From: Dama dama
Taxonomy: Eukaryota; Chordata; Mammalia; Artiodactyla; Cervidae
NCBI RefSeq assembly: GCF_033118175.1
Contig: NC_083692.1
Location: 15,138,001-15,202,000, forward strand
DNA: 64,000 nucleotides
Direction: 5' to 3'
The notes under the pieces are model-generated. The model saw nothing but the letters and a program-made list of their open reading frames with translations, had not been told where the DNA came from and made no database searches. Positions within the stretch are counted from its first letter, which is position 1. Each line of letters opens with the position of its first letter. Below, in pieces: positions 13,330 to 24,201 of the stretch. The position numbers and the translations under genes are program-made.

Positions 13330-14220
13330 TTTCTTTAAAATTAAAAAAAAAATTTCATCTTGGAGTATAGTTGATTTACAATATTGTGTTAGTTTCAAGT
13401 ATACAGCAAAGTGATTTATTTAGTTGTACATAGTGTTTTAAGTATACAAACTTTTAAGTTTAATTAGGTCTCATTTGTTTCTTTTTGTTTTTATTTTCAT
13501 TTCTCTAGGAGATGGATCCCAAAAGATGCTGCTGTGATTTATGTCAGAGTGTTCTGTTTCTGTTTTTCCTCTAAGAGTTTTATAGTATCCAGGCTTACAT
13601 TTAGATCTTTAACCCATTTTGAGTTTACTTTTGTGTATAGTGTTAGAAAATGTTCTTATTGCTTTTACATGTAGCTGTTCAGTTTTCCCAGCACCGCTTA
13701 TTGAACAGATTGTCTTTTCTCCATTCTCTAGTCTTGCCTCCTTTTCACAGGTCAGTTGACCGTAGGTGTGTGGCTCTGTTTCTGGTCTTTCTGTCTTGTT
13801 CCGTTGATCGATGTTTGTCTTTCTGCCAGTACCATACTGTTTTGATTACTGTGGCTTTATAGTATAGTTTGAAGTCGAGGATCCTGACTCCAGGTCCATT
13901 TTTCTTTTTCAGGATTGCTTTAGCTGTTCAGGGGTCTTTTATGTCTCTATACAAATTTTAAGATTTTTTGTTCTATATCTGCAAAAAATGCCCAATACCA
14001 GATTGCATCTGGTATTGGTAGTTTGATAGGTTTACTCTGTAGACTTCCTACATAGTATAGTCATTTTGACAATATTGATTTTTCCAATCCAAGAACATGG
14101 TGTATCTTTCCATCTGTCATCGATTTCTTTCATCAGCATCTTGGAGTACAGGTCTTCTGCCTCCTTTGGTAGGTTTATTCCTAGCTGTTTTGTTCCTAAT
14201 ATTTCCTTTCAGTTGGTCCT
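13330..14220 (-). repeat. L1 fragment, 3' UTR and ORF2 C-terminal part
   Basis: On the + strand it reads as antisense L1. It has the 3' end block ttggagtatagttgatttac, then the ORF2 tail with catactgttttgattactgtggctttata and ccaatccaagaacatggtgt. It carries many indels and is not coding. Confidence 0.85.
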
Positions 14221-14235
14221 ATTAATAGAGAAACT

Positions 14236-14375
14236 AGAGTAGATCAGTGAGTGGTTAAAAATACAGTCTGGAACCAGAAGAATCAGTTCAGATCCTGTTC
14301 TTCCACTTGATTTACATAACCTCTCTGGATGTTACTTTAGTTTTTGCAGCTACAAAATAATTTTTAAAGTTGTTT
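14236..14375 (+). repeat. MIR-like SINE
   Basis: The order 'tctggaaccagaagaatcag' then 'acataacctctctggatgtt' matches the MIR layout (exposed core then splice-like tail). Confidence 0.5.
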
Positions 14376-14727
14376 CTAAAAGGAAGAGGTGAGAAAACCT
14401 TTTTTCTGTCAGAAGTTATTGATGTGGTGTACAAAAGATGCTGTGGTTTAAGTGTTGAGCATAAAAGGAATTTGAATTCATTTTCTTGGCCTGAGCTTAC
14501 TTTGTTTCTTTTGAAAGTATCATTGTGAATGCATCTGAGATTTTTCTGCCAAGCCAGCTATTTACAGTTCTTGTCATTAATGTAACTGCAATAGTTACCA
14601 CACACCTAACTTCTCCTTCACATAACCCCAGAGTACTTTCAGCTGAGAGGGAGATGGAGCTGTTGTCCTAATATTGGATTTAGATATTGCACCACTAATG
14701 AGAGAGAGTGCTAGGTTGATTTTTTTT

Positions 14728-15232
14728 TCATATTTTATTTATTTATGGCTGTAGGGCTTCCCTTGTGGCTCAGATGGTAAAGAATCTGCCTTCAAAGTAG
14801 GAGACCTGGGTTAGCTTCCTGGGTTGGAAAGATTCCCTGGAGGAGGACATGGCAGCCCACTCCAGTATTGCCCGGAGATTCCCACAGACAGAGGAGTCCG
14901 TGGGGTCACAGAGAGTGGGACATGACTGAGGACTGAGCACACACATTTACGGCTGTGCTGGGTCTTTGTTGCTGTGGACTTTTCTCTAGTTGTAACGAGC
15001 AGGGCTACTCCCCAGTTGCGGTGTGCGGGCTTCTCGTTGCAGAGCACAGGCTCTGGAGCATGTGGGCTTCAATAGTTGCAGCTTCCACGCTCTGGATCGT
15101 AGGTTCAGTAGTTGTGGCTTACCAGCTTGGTTGCTCCACAGCACGCGGGATCTTACTGGACCAGGGATCGAACCCATATCTCTTGGATTGACAGGCAGAC
15201 TCTTTACCACTGAAGTACCAGGAAAGCCCCCA
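14728..15232 (-). repeat. CHR-type SINE split by a Bov-tA insertion
   Basis: The antisense CHR tail (ttatttatttatggctgt, to 14752) and body (ggctgtgctgggtctttgtt onward, to 15232) are separated by a Bov-tA copy. Head at the right: actgaagtaccaggaaagcc. Confidence 0.9.
14755..14944 (+). repeat. Bov-tA SINE inserted in CHR
   Basis: Sense Bov-tA flanked by a 12-base target duplication, atttatggctgt (14741-14752) and atttacggctgt (14945-14956), one mismatch. Confidence 0.93.
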
Positions 15233-16432
15233 AGTTTATTTAAATCAATACAAATCAATATGTTCATCCATTCACTTATGGAAGACTATGAAGTAGTATC
15301 TTGTCAGGAAGTAAGGCTGGTTAGTAGTTGACTTCGTAATATTTAGACATACAATAACTAAAGCTAAATATAATTTTTCCTTGATTAGAAATTACTTAAC
15401 TGGCAAAGGGAAATGGAGGAAGCATTTATTCAGCCTGGCACTGTGCTTGCTCTGTTATGCAGTTTCTTTCCTTTAAAGGGAGTTAGTAATAGAAGCTTCC
15501 AAGATTTGGAAATAACCTTTGAAAACAAAGTCTACATGTGATTTTAGTTACCTGATATTGTAAAGACTTGTTTAAGAAGTCTATAAGATATAAACTCCAG
15601 TTTTAGATATCAGTGAAGACACGTGTTTAACATAGGCAGAGTAAACACTCAGGATGACTGAGTTTATCCTATTTTTTTTTATTTTAAAGAAAATGGTTTT
15701 CAAGAGAAAAACCGCAGGAGTGAAACATGTTCCTTTTCACTCTGGATTACATAGTCCAACCAAAGTAAAATATCTTAAAAAGTAACCTTCCAAATAGCAA
15801 AAGTAAGACTTTGGACAGATGGTAAACTGAAAGATAGATAGCAAAGTTCAATTCTAGACAAAAAATATTAAAGAGATATTATGTGAAATACCCATAATGT
15901 AATGTTTTGGTAGTATAGATTAGAAGGTGATAGGTAATATTTTTTCATTTTTATCCTGACTTATGTCCCATAACTCCTAATGCTGAAAACTAATTGAAAC
16001 CATTCTTGGGTCTATATGTTCTGTTTGAGGGACCCTAAACTGGGAAAACCCTCATCTGCTTTGACATTATGACCTTTAAGAAGAAGTGGGGAAGGGAGAA
16101 GAAGTTCTTCAATTTCAAATTCTTCCAGCCCATTATAATTAATTGGAGAGTATGCGCCTAAGGAAGAGCAGTACTTTCATTTTTCCCAGGAAGGTAGATT
16201 ATGTCAGCATAACCTGGAAATCTAAGAAGATTAGGAGCTGTGTAACGGGGTATAATGTGACTTAGGGGATCAACTCTGAACATCACTCGTTGATGTCCTT
16301 AATTTTGGAAGATTTCAGTTAATACTGAAAATGTTATTTTTGAAGTTGCAGACTCAAACTCCTTTGGTTGATTATAAGTTATGTTAAAAAGTTCATCAGC
16401 TAAGTTGAAAGTTGTATTGCTGTGTAAGCAGG

Positions 16433-16645
16433 TGTGAAGTGTTCGTCGCTCAGTCATGTCCAACTCTTTGAGACCCCATGGACTGTATGTAGCCTGCTAG
16501 GCTCCTCTGTCCATGGGATTTCTCCAGGCAGGAATACTGGAATGGGTAACCATTCCCTGTTCTATAGGATCTTCCAGAGATCAAACCTGGGTCTCCCGCA
16601 TTGCAGGCAGGTTCTTTTCTATCTGAGCTACGAGGAAGCCTTGTA
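16433..16645 (-). repeat. Bov-tA SINE
   Basis: Antisense copy from gtgttcgtcgctcagtcatg to gctacgaggaagcc. Confidence 0.92.
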
Positions 16646-18149
16646 AAGAGGTTTTAGATACTGGCTATATTTTTTGGAGCCTAAGTTCTGAGTAGTTAGC
16701 ACTAATGGCCATTGAAGACAAAATGTCTGCTCCCTTTTGAATTCCTTACTTTGTACATTGAGGTTATCTTTTTTTGTTTGTTTTTGTTTGTTTGCTTTTT
16801 AACCAGTCCTCAGACTTCAGAAAATTTGTAGCTGCATAGAACACTGTTCTGATTGATAAACTGTCTGGAAGGGGTGTCTGGAATGCAGTTGTACTACTGC
16901 AAAATCTGCTTAGCAATAGTTAATAATGTAACTCTAAATCTGACTCAGTTTTGTAAAAGTGACTTAAGGTTATCAGTGTACAGTGGTTGTCAATACATAG
17001 ATAGTTGTGATGCTCCTTCTAGTCCATCTTCCTCCCTTTTTAGGCTTTCAGTTTCCTTTAAAGAATTAAATCTAATGATGCCGTCACACTCCACTGATCT
17101 ATCATACTCATTTTACTTCGCTCCTTAGCATAAAATGTATTATGAGAAATTGAGGAGTAAAAAAATGACCAATTATCTACTACATTTTCTGCAATATTAA
17201 CTACACATACATATTTATTCTCTCTCTCTTTCATGCCAAGCTGTAGATGTTTACTGAAAAGATCCTAAAAATGGCTTCATTCTAACAAATTGCCCAAAAG
17301 GACAGCCAACACAGTAAGGTTCATCTGTAAAGCTCAAGAGAATCAGAAGATGGGTTCTTTCTAAACTGCCTTTTTGCTTTTTGTCACCCTAAAGTAAAGA
17401 TTTATGTTTGAAAAATAGAGAAGAGTACTGATTTCTTATATTACCATCTGTGTTCTCTTTGAGGCAAAGATCAAGACCTTCTAAGAGTATTTTTTTTTTA
17501 ACAATGCTCACCTTTTTTGTTTTTAAATTCACATTTGACTCTATACTTGCTATAGCTTTGCAGTGAGAAAACTCCTTAGAAGTGAGCTTGGAGGTTGAAC
17601 TTAAATACCATGCTTCTTGTATGAATATTAACTGATATTTTATATGATGCTTAATTCAAAATGGATAGCTGTGTTGTCTTTAAAATTCAGTATCACCTCA
17701 TAAGAGATAACCACTTTCCTAATATGTTTAACTGCAAAGGTTTACTGATTTGTAAGTAACTTGGCTGCTTTTCCTATTCTTATCTTTGAAATTATTAGGT
17801 TGACTCAGAAGAAATTGCCTTTTTAAGGTCAAAAATAGTCAAATATTGGCATCTTCTTGGTTCAGCCTAGTAGTTTTTGTTGGATAAACAGACCACTTAA
17901 TTTCTGGGTTTCTCTATGACCGCCATTTCTAGTTTAGTTCACTTCTTTCTCCAGCACTGGTCTTGATTCTTCCCCTCAGTCTTTATTCTCTGCTCACCAC
18001 TGATGATTGCAGTTTGCTGTTGCATATGAGCTTATTGGAAGAACTACTCTCTGCTTGTCTCATCCTTGCCCCGTGTCTTCTTAGGCTCCCTCACCCGTTC
18101 ATCCCCGTCCCATTCATTTGCTAGTAAGTGCCATTTAAAAGGAAGGTAC

Positions 18150-18376
18150 GGATGTGCGTGTGCATGCGCGCTCAGTCGCTTCAGTCGTGTCTGACTCTTT
18201 GCAGCCCTGTGGACTGTAGCCTGCCAGCCTGCTCTGTCCTCGGGATTCTTCCGGCAAGAATACTGGAGTGGGTTGCCAAGCTCTCCTTCAGGGGATCTTC
18301 CTGACCAAGGGATCAAACCCGCAGCTCCTGCATCGCAGGGAGATTGCTTACTGCTGAGCCACCGGGGAAGCCCAAA
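18150..18376 (-). repeat. Bov-tA SINE
   Basis: Antisense copy from gcgcgctcagtcgcttcagt to gagccaccggggaagccc. Confidence 0.93.
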
Positions 18377-18570
18377 ATACAGATATTGTTACCCAATGAG
18401 GGGATAAACACTTTAGAGTTTGAAACAGACATAATTTCTGACTATGGTGTGAAAGCAGAAGCACTGAACTGGCATCAGAAAACCTTGATCTTCCTCCTAC
18501 TGTATGAAAGGGCTTGCAGAAAATAGTTTAACATCTATGGGCCTGTTTTGTTGTGTATGAACTATAAATA

Positions 18571-18762
18571 CAGTTGACCTGTGTGCAGTGCAGATATGAA
18601 CTGCCTGGATCCACTTATATGTGGATATTTTTCAATAATAAATACTACAGTACTACATGGTCCCTAGTTGGTTGAATCTGTGGATTCAGAGACACCTCCA
18701 GCTACTGAGTCTTGACTATAAATTATATGTGGATTAATCCCTGTCTTATTAACGGTCAACTG
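18571..18762. repeat. Tigger/mariner-type MITE with intact terminal inverted repeats
   Basis: The ends are exact inverted repeats, cagttgacc at 18571-18579 and ggtcaactg at 18754-18762. They are flanked by TA dinucleotides (18569-18570 and 18763-18764), the target duplication of Tc1/mariner/pogo elements. The interior has 'tgaactgcctggatccactt', known from old Tigger-like elements. No transposase is present. Confidence 0.75.
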
Positions 18763-18892
18763 TAGTACATATTTTTACCATATCCTCCTAAAGTAAGTTA
18801 GAATCAAGTGAAATTGAGCTGTTAGTTGCTTATTATAGTAATTCTTTCCTTATTTGGGCATGACTAAGATGCTTAAATATATATTTAGGAGG

Positions 18893-20470
18893 TAATTTTT
18901 TATTGAAATATAGTTGATTAACATTGTTTTAGTTTTAGATTATAGCATGGTGATTCATTATTTTTGCAGATTATATTCCATTGTAAGTTATTACAAGATA
19001 AAGAGTACAATTATCTGTTGTTGTTCAGTCCCTCAGTCATGTCCAACTCTTTGCAACCCCGTAGACTGCAGCACACCAGACTTCCCTGTCCTTCACTGTT
19101 TCCTGAAGTTTGCTCAAACTCGTGTCCATTGAGTCGATGATGCCATCCAACCATCTCGTCCTCTGTCATCCCCTTTTCCTCCTGCCTTCAGTCTTTCCCA
19201 GCATCAGGGTCTTTTCCAATGAGTCACCTGTTTGCATCAGGTGGCCAAAGTATTGGAACTTCAACTTCAACATCAGTCCTTTCTGATAAATATTCTGGGT
19301 TGATTTCCTTTAGGGTTGACTGGTTTGATCTTCTTGCTGTCCATGGGACTCTAAACAGTCTTCTCTAGCACCACAGTTTGAAAGCATCAGTTCTTTGGCA
19401 CTCAGCCTTCTCTATGGTCCGACTCTCACAGCCATACATGACTACTGGAAAAACCAGAGCTTTGCCTATACGGAGCTTTGTCCACAAAGTGATGTCTGCT
19501 TTTTTTAAATTAATTAATTAATTAATTTATTTATTTTTTTGATGTCTGCTTTTTAATACACTGTCAAGATTTGTCTTAGCTTTTCTTCCCAAGAGCAAGT
19601 GTCTTTTAAAACAGTAAATTCTCTTGCTTATCTATTTTATATGTAGTAGTTTATATCTGTAAATCCCATAGTTTTAATTTGTTCCTCTCCCCTTTGGTAA
19701 CTGTAAGTTTGTTTTCTAAGTCTGTGAGTCTGTTATCATTTTGTAAATAAGTTCATTTGTATCATTTTTTAGGTTCTACATGTAAATGATATCATATAAT
19801 GTTTGTCTTTCTCTGATTTACTTCACTTAGTATGATAATCTCTAGGTCTATCCATGTTGCTGCAGATGGCATCATTTTTTTTTTTATAGCTGAGTCATTT
19901 TCATGTGTGTGTATATATGTGTGTGTGTGTGTATCATCCTCATTCATTTCTCAATGGACTATTATGTTACTTCCATGTCTTAGTTATTGTAAATTAGTGC
20001 TACTGTAAATATTGGAATGCATATCTTTTCAAATTAGGCTTTTCATCTTTTCCAAATATATGCCCATATAAGTGATATCATATAATATTTGTGTCTCTCT
20101 GACTTGTTTCACTAAGTATAATATTCTCTAGGTCCATCCCTGTTGCCACAAATAGCATTATTTCATTCTTTTTGGGAGTGATATTCCATTGTGTGAGTAC
20201 ATATATATATATCCCACATCTTAATTCAGTCATCTGTGGTTGGACACTTGTGTTGCTTCCGTGTCTTGGCTGTTGTAAATAGTGCTGATGCGAACATTGG
20301 GTGCATGTATCGTTTTGAATATATGCACGTCTCTCCTTTTTTTCCACATCCCTAGGAGTGGAATAGTTGGATGATGTGGTAGTTGTATTTTTACTTTTTT
20401 AAGGAACCTCCATACTTTGCCTAGTGGCTGTGTCACTTTACATTCCCACCAGCAGTGTACAGGGGTTCCC
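18893..20470 (-). repeat. L1 3' end, interrupted by BovB
   Basis: The antisense L1 3' UTR (tattgaaatatagttgatta) is split by a BovB at 19013-19615 and resumes at about 19616. It runs to the ORF2 C-terminal block (cattcccaccagcagtgtac). A stretch of about 250 bases occurs twice in tandem (about 19784-20035 and 20069-20312). Confidence 0.85.
19013..19615 (-). repeat. BovB fragment nested in L1
   Basis: Antisense BovB 3' part, from ttgttcagtccctcagtcatg to cttcccaagagcaagtgtctt. It is itself interrupted near 19507-19541 by an AT-rich tail insertion flanked by gatgtctgctttttt repeats. Confidence 0.93.
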
Positions 20471-20969
20471 TTTTATCCGTATCCTCTATTTAGGAGAGAA
20501 TTCTTCTAAATCTGAACTTTATAAATGCCAAAATGAAAGTTGGTAATCTCAGCTCTGATGTTCATTAACATGTAAATAGGTGAACAAATTGTGGTGTATC
20601 TTTGGTAAGGAATACTATTCTGCGATAATAAGGATATATAAGTTGGGAATTTTAACCGCCTATTCCCAGTATCTTCCAGTAATGCATGTGAGTGGTATTT
20701 TAGATGTATTTTCTTCTGGGACTCTTCTTGTCAGGGAGCAGATGACAGTGAACAGCGAGGCTGAACTGTCCACTTCCTTCCTTTACAGAAAACGTGCTTG
20801 GAGTGACGTAGTAATAAGTGGAGGTGGTGAGGTCTAAATCTCTGGCGTTTCTTCTTGTCCTTGATAGTTTTTCTAACAGAAGGTAATTTGTGGTAAGAAA
20901 GAGGTAGCAAGTTGTAAAATAATACAGGAAAAATTAATGTATATGGAACTTAGCAAATGTGTCAGTTTC

Positions 20970-22170
20970 TTTAAAAATCTTTAATAAGATATCATTTGTA
21001 TACAGTAAAATTCACCAATGTGTAATTCTGTGAGTTTTATCAAATGTATGCGATCATGTAACCATACCATAAAGTACAGAATATTTTCATCACCCCTGAA
21101 AAGACCCCTCATACCCCTCTTCCGTCAATCATCTCTCCATTCCCTGGCAACCGCTAATCTATTCTGTCACTATGTCTTTTTAAGAATTTCCTATAATTGG
21201 ATTCACAAGAGTGTAATCTTTTGTGTCTAGCTTATTTCATTTAACATAATACTCTGTGATTCATCATCATTTTTGTATGTGTCAGTTATTTTTATCTCTC
21301 TTGATCATGTTTCTTCTATTTTTCTGAATGGATGGAGCATTTTTGTAATAGCATTTTTCATCCTTGTCTGCTAATACTCTGTCATTTCTGGTCTGTTTCT
21401 CTTGATAGACCTTTCTCCTAGTTGGTGGGTCATATTGCCCTATTTCTTTGAATGCCTAGATTCTTCTACTACACATTGTGACATTGTGAATTTCACATTA
21501 TTAGGGGCTGCATTTTGTTACATTCATTTAGGTATTAATGTTGGACTTTGTTCTTGGAATCAGTTGGATCCTCTCAGGACCTGCTGTTTAGGAGGGTTTG
21601 GGTGGGCCAGAGCAGCTTTTAGTCTAGGGCGAATTTAGCTCCTCTACCGGTGTGACTCTTGAGGTCTTTCCGTTTCAGCTGGTGAAAACAGAAATTATTC
21701 CCAGTTCCGTATGAGTGCTGGGCATCACGTAGCCTGCTGCTTTCTGGTGGATCTCCTCAGCCTTTCATGGTTTCTTCTCCTATGTGTGCAGGTCAGCCCT
21801 TTGCCAAAGGCTTTTCTGCAGGCCCCAAAGCTCTCTCGGTGCACTTTCCTCCTCTCCTTTTGTTCTGTCCAGTAAATTCTAGCCAGCTTAGCCTCCCCAG
21901 CTTCAAAATCTGTTGTCTTCAGCGGACAAGACGCGGCCCCTGCTCCCAGAGCAGCCTGGGAGCTGCCTCTCGGTGGTACGAGGGCAACTGCGAGACCCAC
22001 TGCTGGTTTCCGTTCGCTCCAGCAGCGCAGTTGTGCACTGCCTGTGGCCCGCAGTCTGGAAACCATTCTTTAATACACCCTGTCAAGCTTTCTGTTGGTT
22101 ACAAGCAGTTCAATAAATCCAGTTCCTGGTACTCTTATCTCGGCTGGAACTGGAAGTCTCTTATTCTAAA
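20970..22170 (-). repeat. Old L1-like 3' region
   Basis: Blocks such as acagtaaaattcaccaatgtg, 'ggtgggtcatattgccctat' and 'ggccagagcagcttttagtc' look like ancient L1 3' sequence. A reading frame of about 137 codons inside (21767-22180) resembles no protein I know and is probably chance. Confidence 0.45.
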
Positions 22171-22476
22171 TGTAGAGTAAGCGTGTGTTGGTATTTCTAG
22201 GGGGAACATTAGAGTATGTCACTCATCAATTATCAACATAAATGTAACATACTTTAATATCTGTTTTAATATTTGTAAGATATATGTTGTAACTTAAGTG
22301 ATGTTCTTCGGTGTTCACACTAATCTAATCTATGCTTGTGGTTGCTTCTCTGGTCAACTTAAAATTATTCACATAAGTATTAATTTCGGGTTATTTGTAG
22401 CAAACTTATCTAGAGTAGTTTCCCATCAATGATGGATATGTTAGTGTTTTGAGTCTAAGAACATTTGTCTTTTTGT

Positions 22477-23060
22477 TGTTGTTGTAGGTTATTCTCTTTC
22501 ATTACTTTAAATATATCCTGCCATTCCCTTCTGGCCTGAAGGGTTTCTATTGATAGATCAGCTGTTATCCTTATGGGAATCCCTTTGTGTGTTATTTGTT
22601 GTTTCTCCCTTGCTGCTTTTAATATTTGTTCTTTGTGTTTGATCTTTGTTAATTTGATTAATATGTGTCTTGGGGTGTTTCGCCTTGGGTTTATCCTGTT
22701 TGGGACTCTCTGGGTTTCTTGGACCTGTGTAACTATTTCCTTCCCCATTTTAGGGATGTTTTCAGCTATTATCTCCTTGAGTATTTTCTCATGGCCCTTC
22801 TTTTTGTCTTCTTCTTCTGGGACTCCTAGGATTCAAATGTTGGGGCGTTTCACATTGTCCCAGAGGTCCCTGAGGTTGTCCTCATTTCTTTTGAGTCTTT
22901 TTTCTTTTTTCCTCCCTGCTTAATTTATTTCCACCATTTTATCTTCTACCTCACTTATCCTATCTTCTGTCTCTGTTATTCTACTGTTGGTTCCCTCCAG
23001 AGTGTTTTTTATCTCATTTATTGCATTATTCATTAGAACATTTGTTAATCATCTCTATTC
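22477..23060 (-). repeat. L1 fragment with ORF1 C-terminal part
   Basis: Read on the - strand, 22748-22455 encodes the L1 ORF1 protein C-terminal region, with ILKAAREKQQITHKGIPIRI and ETLQARREWQDIFKVMKE blocks. These are the RNA-binding/chaperone C-terminal domain. 5'- and 3'-truncated. Confidence 0.85.
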
Positions 23061-24065
23061 CCAGTTGATTGATTTATCTTTGAGCTGTATGATTATATTT
23101 TTTAAAATATGAATCTGCTGGATTTCTCATATATGTGAAAAAATGACCGCAGCCTTCCTTATTTGTGAGTAGATTTTGAAAACTGTTGAACAGTTCTTGG
23201 CTCTTAAAAGCTGATCTTTTGAGTTTGTGTCTTGCTCTCTGTAACAGAACGATTGTTTTGGGACATCCGTTCGTAGATCGACATCCCATAAAGTCAAAAC
23301 CAGGTCAAATATCTAGTCAGTTAGCATTTAGAAAAATCTATGCCTTAATCTATTTGTGTTTAGGAAAGATGAACAAAGTAGGGTTAAAAATATGATTTTT
23401 ACATTACATGGATATGCTGCTGCTGTTTGGTAGGAGTTTTAGGAAAATGGTAATACAAACTCAAAACTCAAGAAGAAAATGTGGGACTCTGAATGGCTCT
23501 CTCTCTCTCTCTGGTCTTATGTGTAAAATCACTTGCAGCAAGGTTTTTGGAATGAATATTGAATTTGAGAGACGTTAATTCTAGTCAGCTGTGCCACTCA
23601 TTATCACATGACTGTAGGCCAGTCACAACCTCGTGAGTCTCCTAATATAAATATATATATTTATATATTACATACTGTATAAATATTTATATAGATATGC
23701 ATGAAAATGATAGTATCTCTCCTACTGTAAAGGGTGGCAGGGTGTTAGATGAGACGGCATCAGTGAACATGTTTGAGGGTGCTCGTGTGCCCCTAGTAGT
23801 AGTGGAAACGCTACTCATTAAACTTTATTTTGTACATTACTGTGAAATCTACTCTCAGCACTTACCATGACAAAATTTACCAAAGCAAGATATATTTGTG
23901 TCTTTTTATATTCCATACAGTTTACTGTGCAAAAATATTTTATGTTGGAAAGGAAGAAACAAAATGTAGAATTTATTGATAGAATAGAGATAGGAGAATT
24001 TGCTGTCTTTTTCTGCTTCTCTTTTTTCTTAGTATTATTTTGTTTTCCTCCCCATGATTTTCCAG

Positions 24066-24201
24066 GCAAAGAGTGTATTCAGCAATTAGCCGAAAACGTC
24101 AGGTATTTCAGGAGACGTCTGAAAAGCATGGGCTTCATCATCTATGGAAATGAAGATTCTCCAGTGGTGCCTCTGATGCTCTACATGCCAGCCAAAATTG
24201 G
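24066..24201 (+). CDS. SPTLC2: SPTLC2 exon 10 (coding, internal)
   Basis: This exon belongs to serine palmitoyltransferase long chain base subunit 2. In the ER membrane this subunit pairs with SPTLC1 and condenses L-serine with palmitoyl-CoA using pyridoxal phosphate, the first committed step of sphingolipid synthesis. The acceptor is ttttccag (AG 24064-24065) and the donor is gtacct at 24202, a weak match to the consensus. The 136 bases give 44 full codons, with split glycines at both edges (phase 1 in, phase 2 out). They run from KECIQQLAENVRYFRRRLK to MLYMPAKI. Counting back from the C terminus of a 562-residue protein puts it at about residues 436-479, in the C-terminal small domain of the alpha-oxoamine synthase fold. 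Open and undamaged. A CHR SINE begins only 9 bases inside the downstream intron. Confidence 0.96.

Larger units (their letters stand above)
1..24065 (+). other. SPTLC2: SPTLC2 intron upstream of exon 10 (partial)
   Basis: The window opens inside this intron; no earlier SPTLC2 exon, including the one with the PLP lysine, was recognised. Much of the length is repeats listed separately. I see no gene or clear repeat in 1-985, 1096-2191, 2836-4424, 4746-5589, 5886-8175, 10017-11479, 15233-16432, 16646-18149, 20471-20969 and 23061-24065. These are AT-rich unique intron sequence with scattered short homopolymers. The intron ends with a pyrimidine-rich tract and AG at 24064-24065. Confidence 0.85.

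Noticed and set aside
17797..17880. Possible mariner/MADE terminus (ttaggttgactcagaag)
   Set aside because: Only one end resembles a terminal repeat; no matching inverted end was found.
21725..22180. Overlapping open frames of 113 and 137 codons near 22 kb
   Set aside because: No known protein similarity, opposing strands, and the region looks like old L1 sequence.
1..24065. Search for the preceding SPTLC2 exon with the PLP-binding lysine
   Set aside because: No segment encoding it was found, so the intron probably extends beyond the window.
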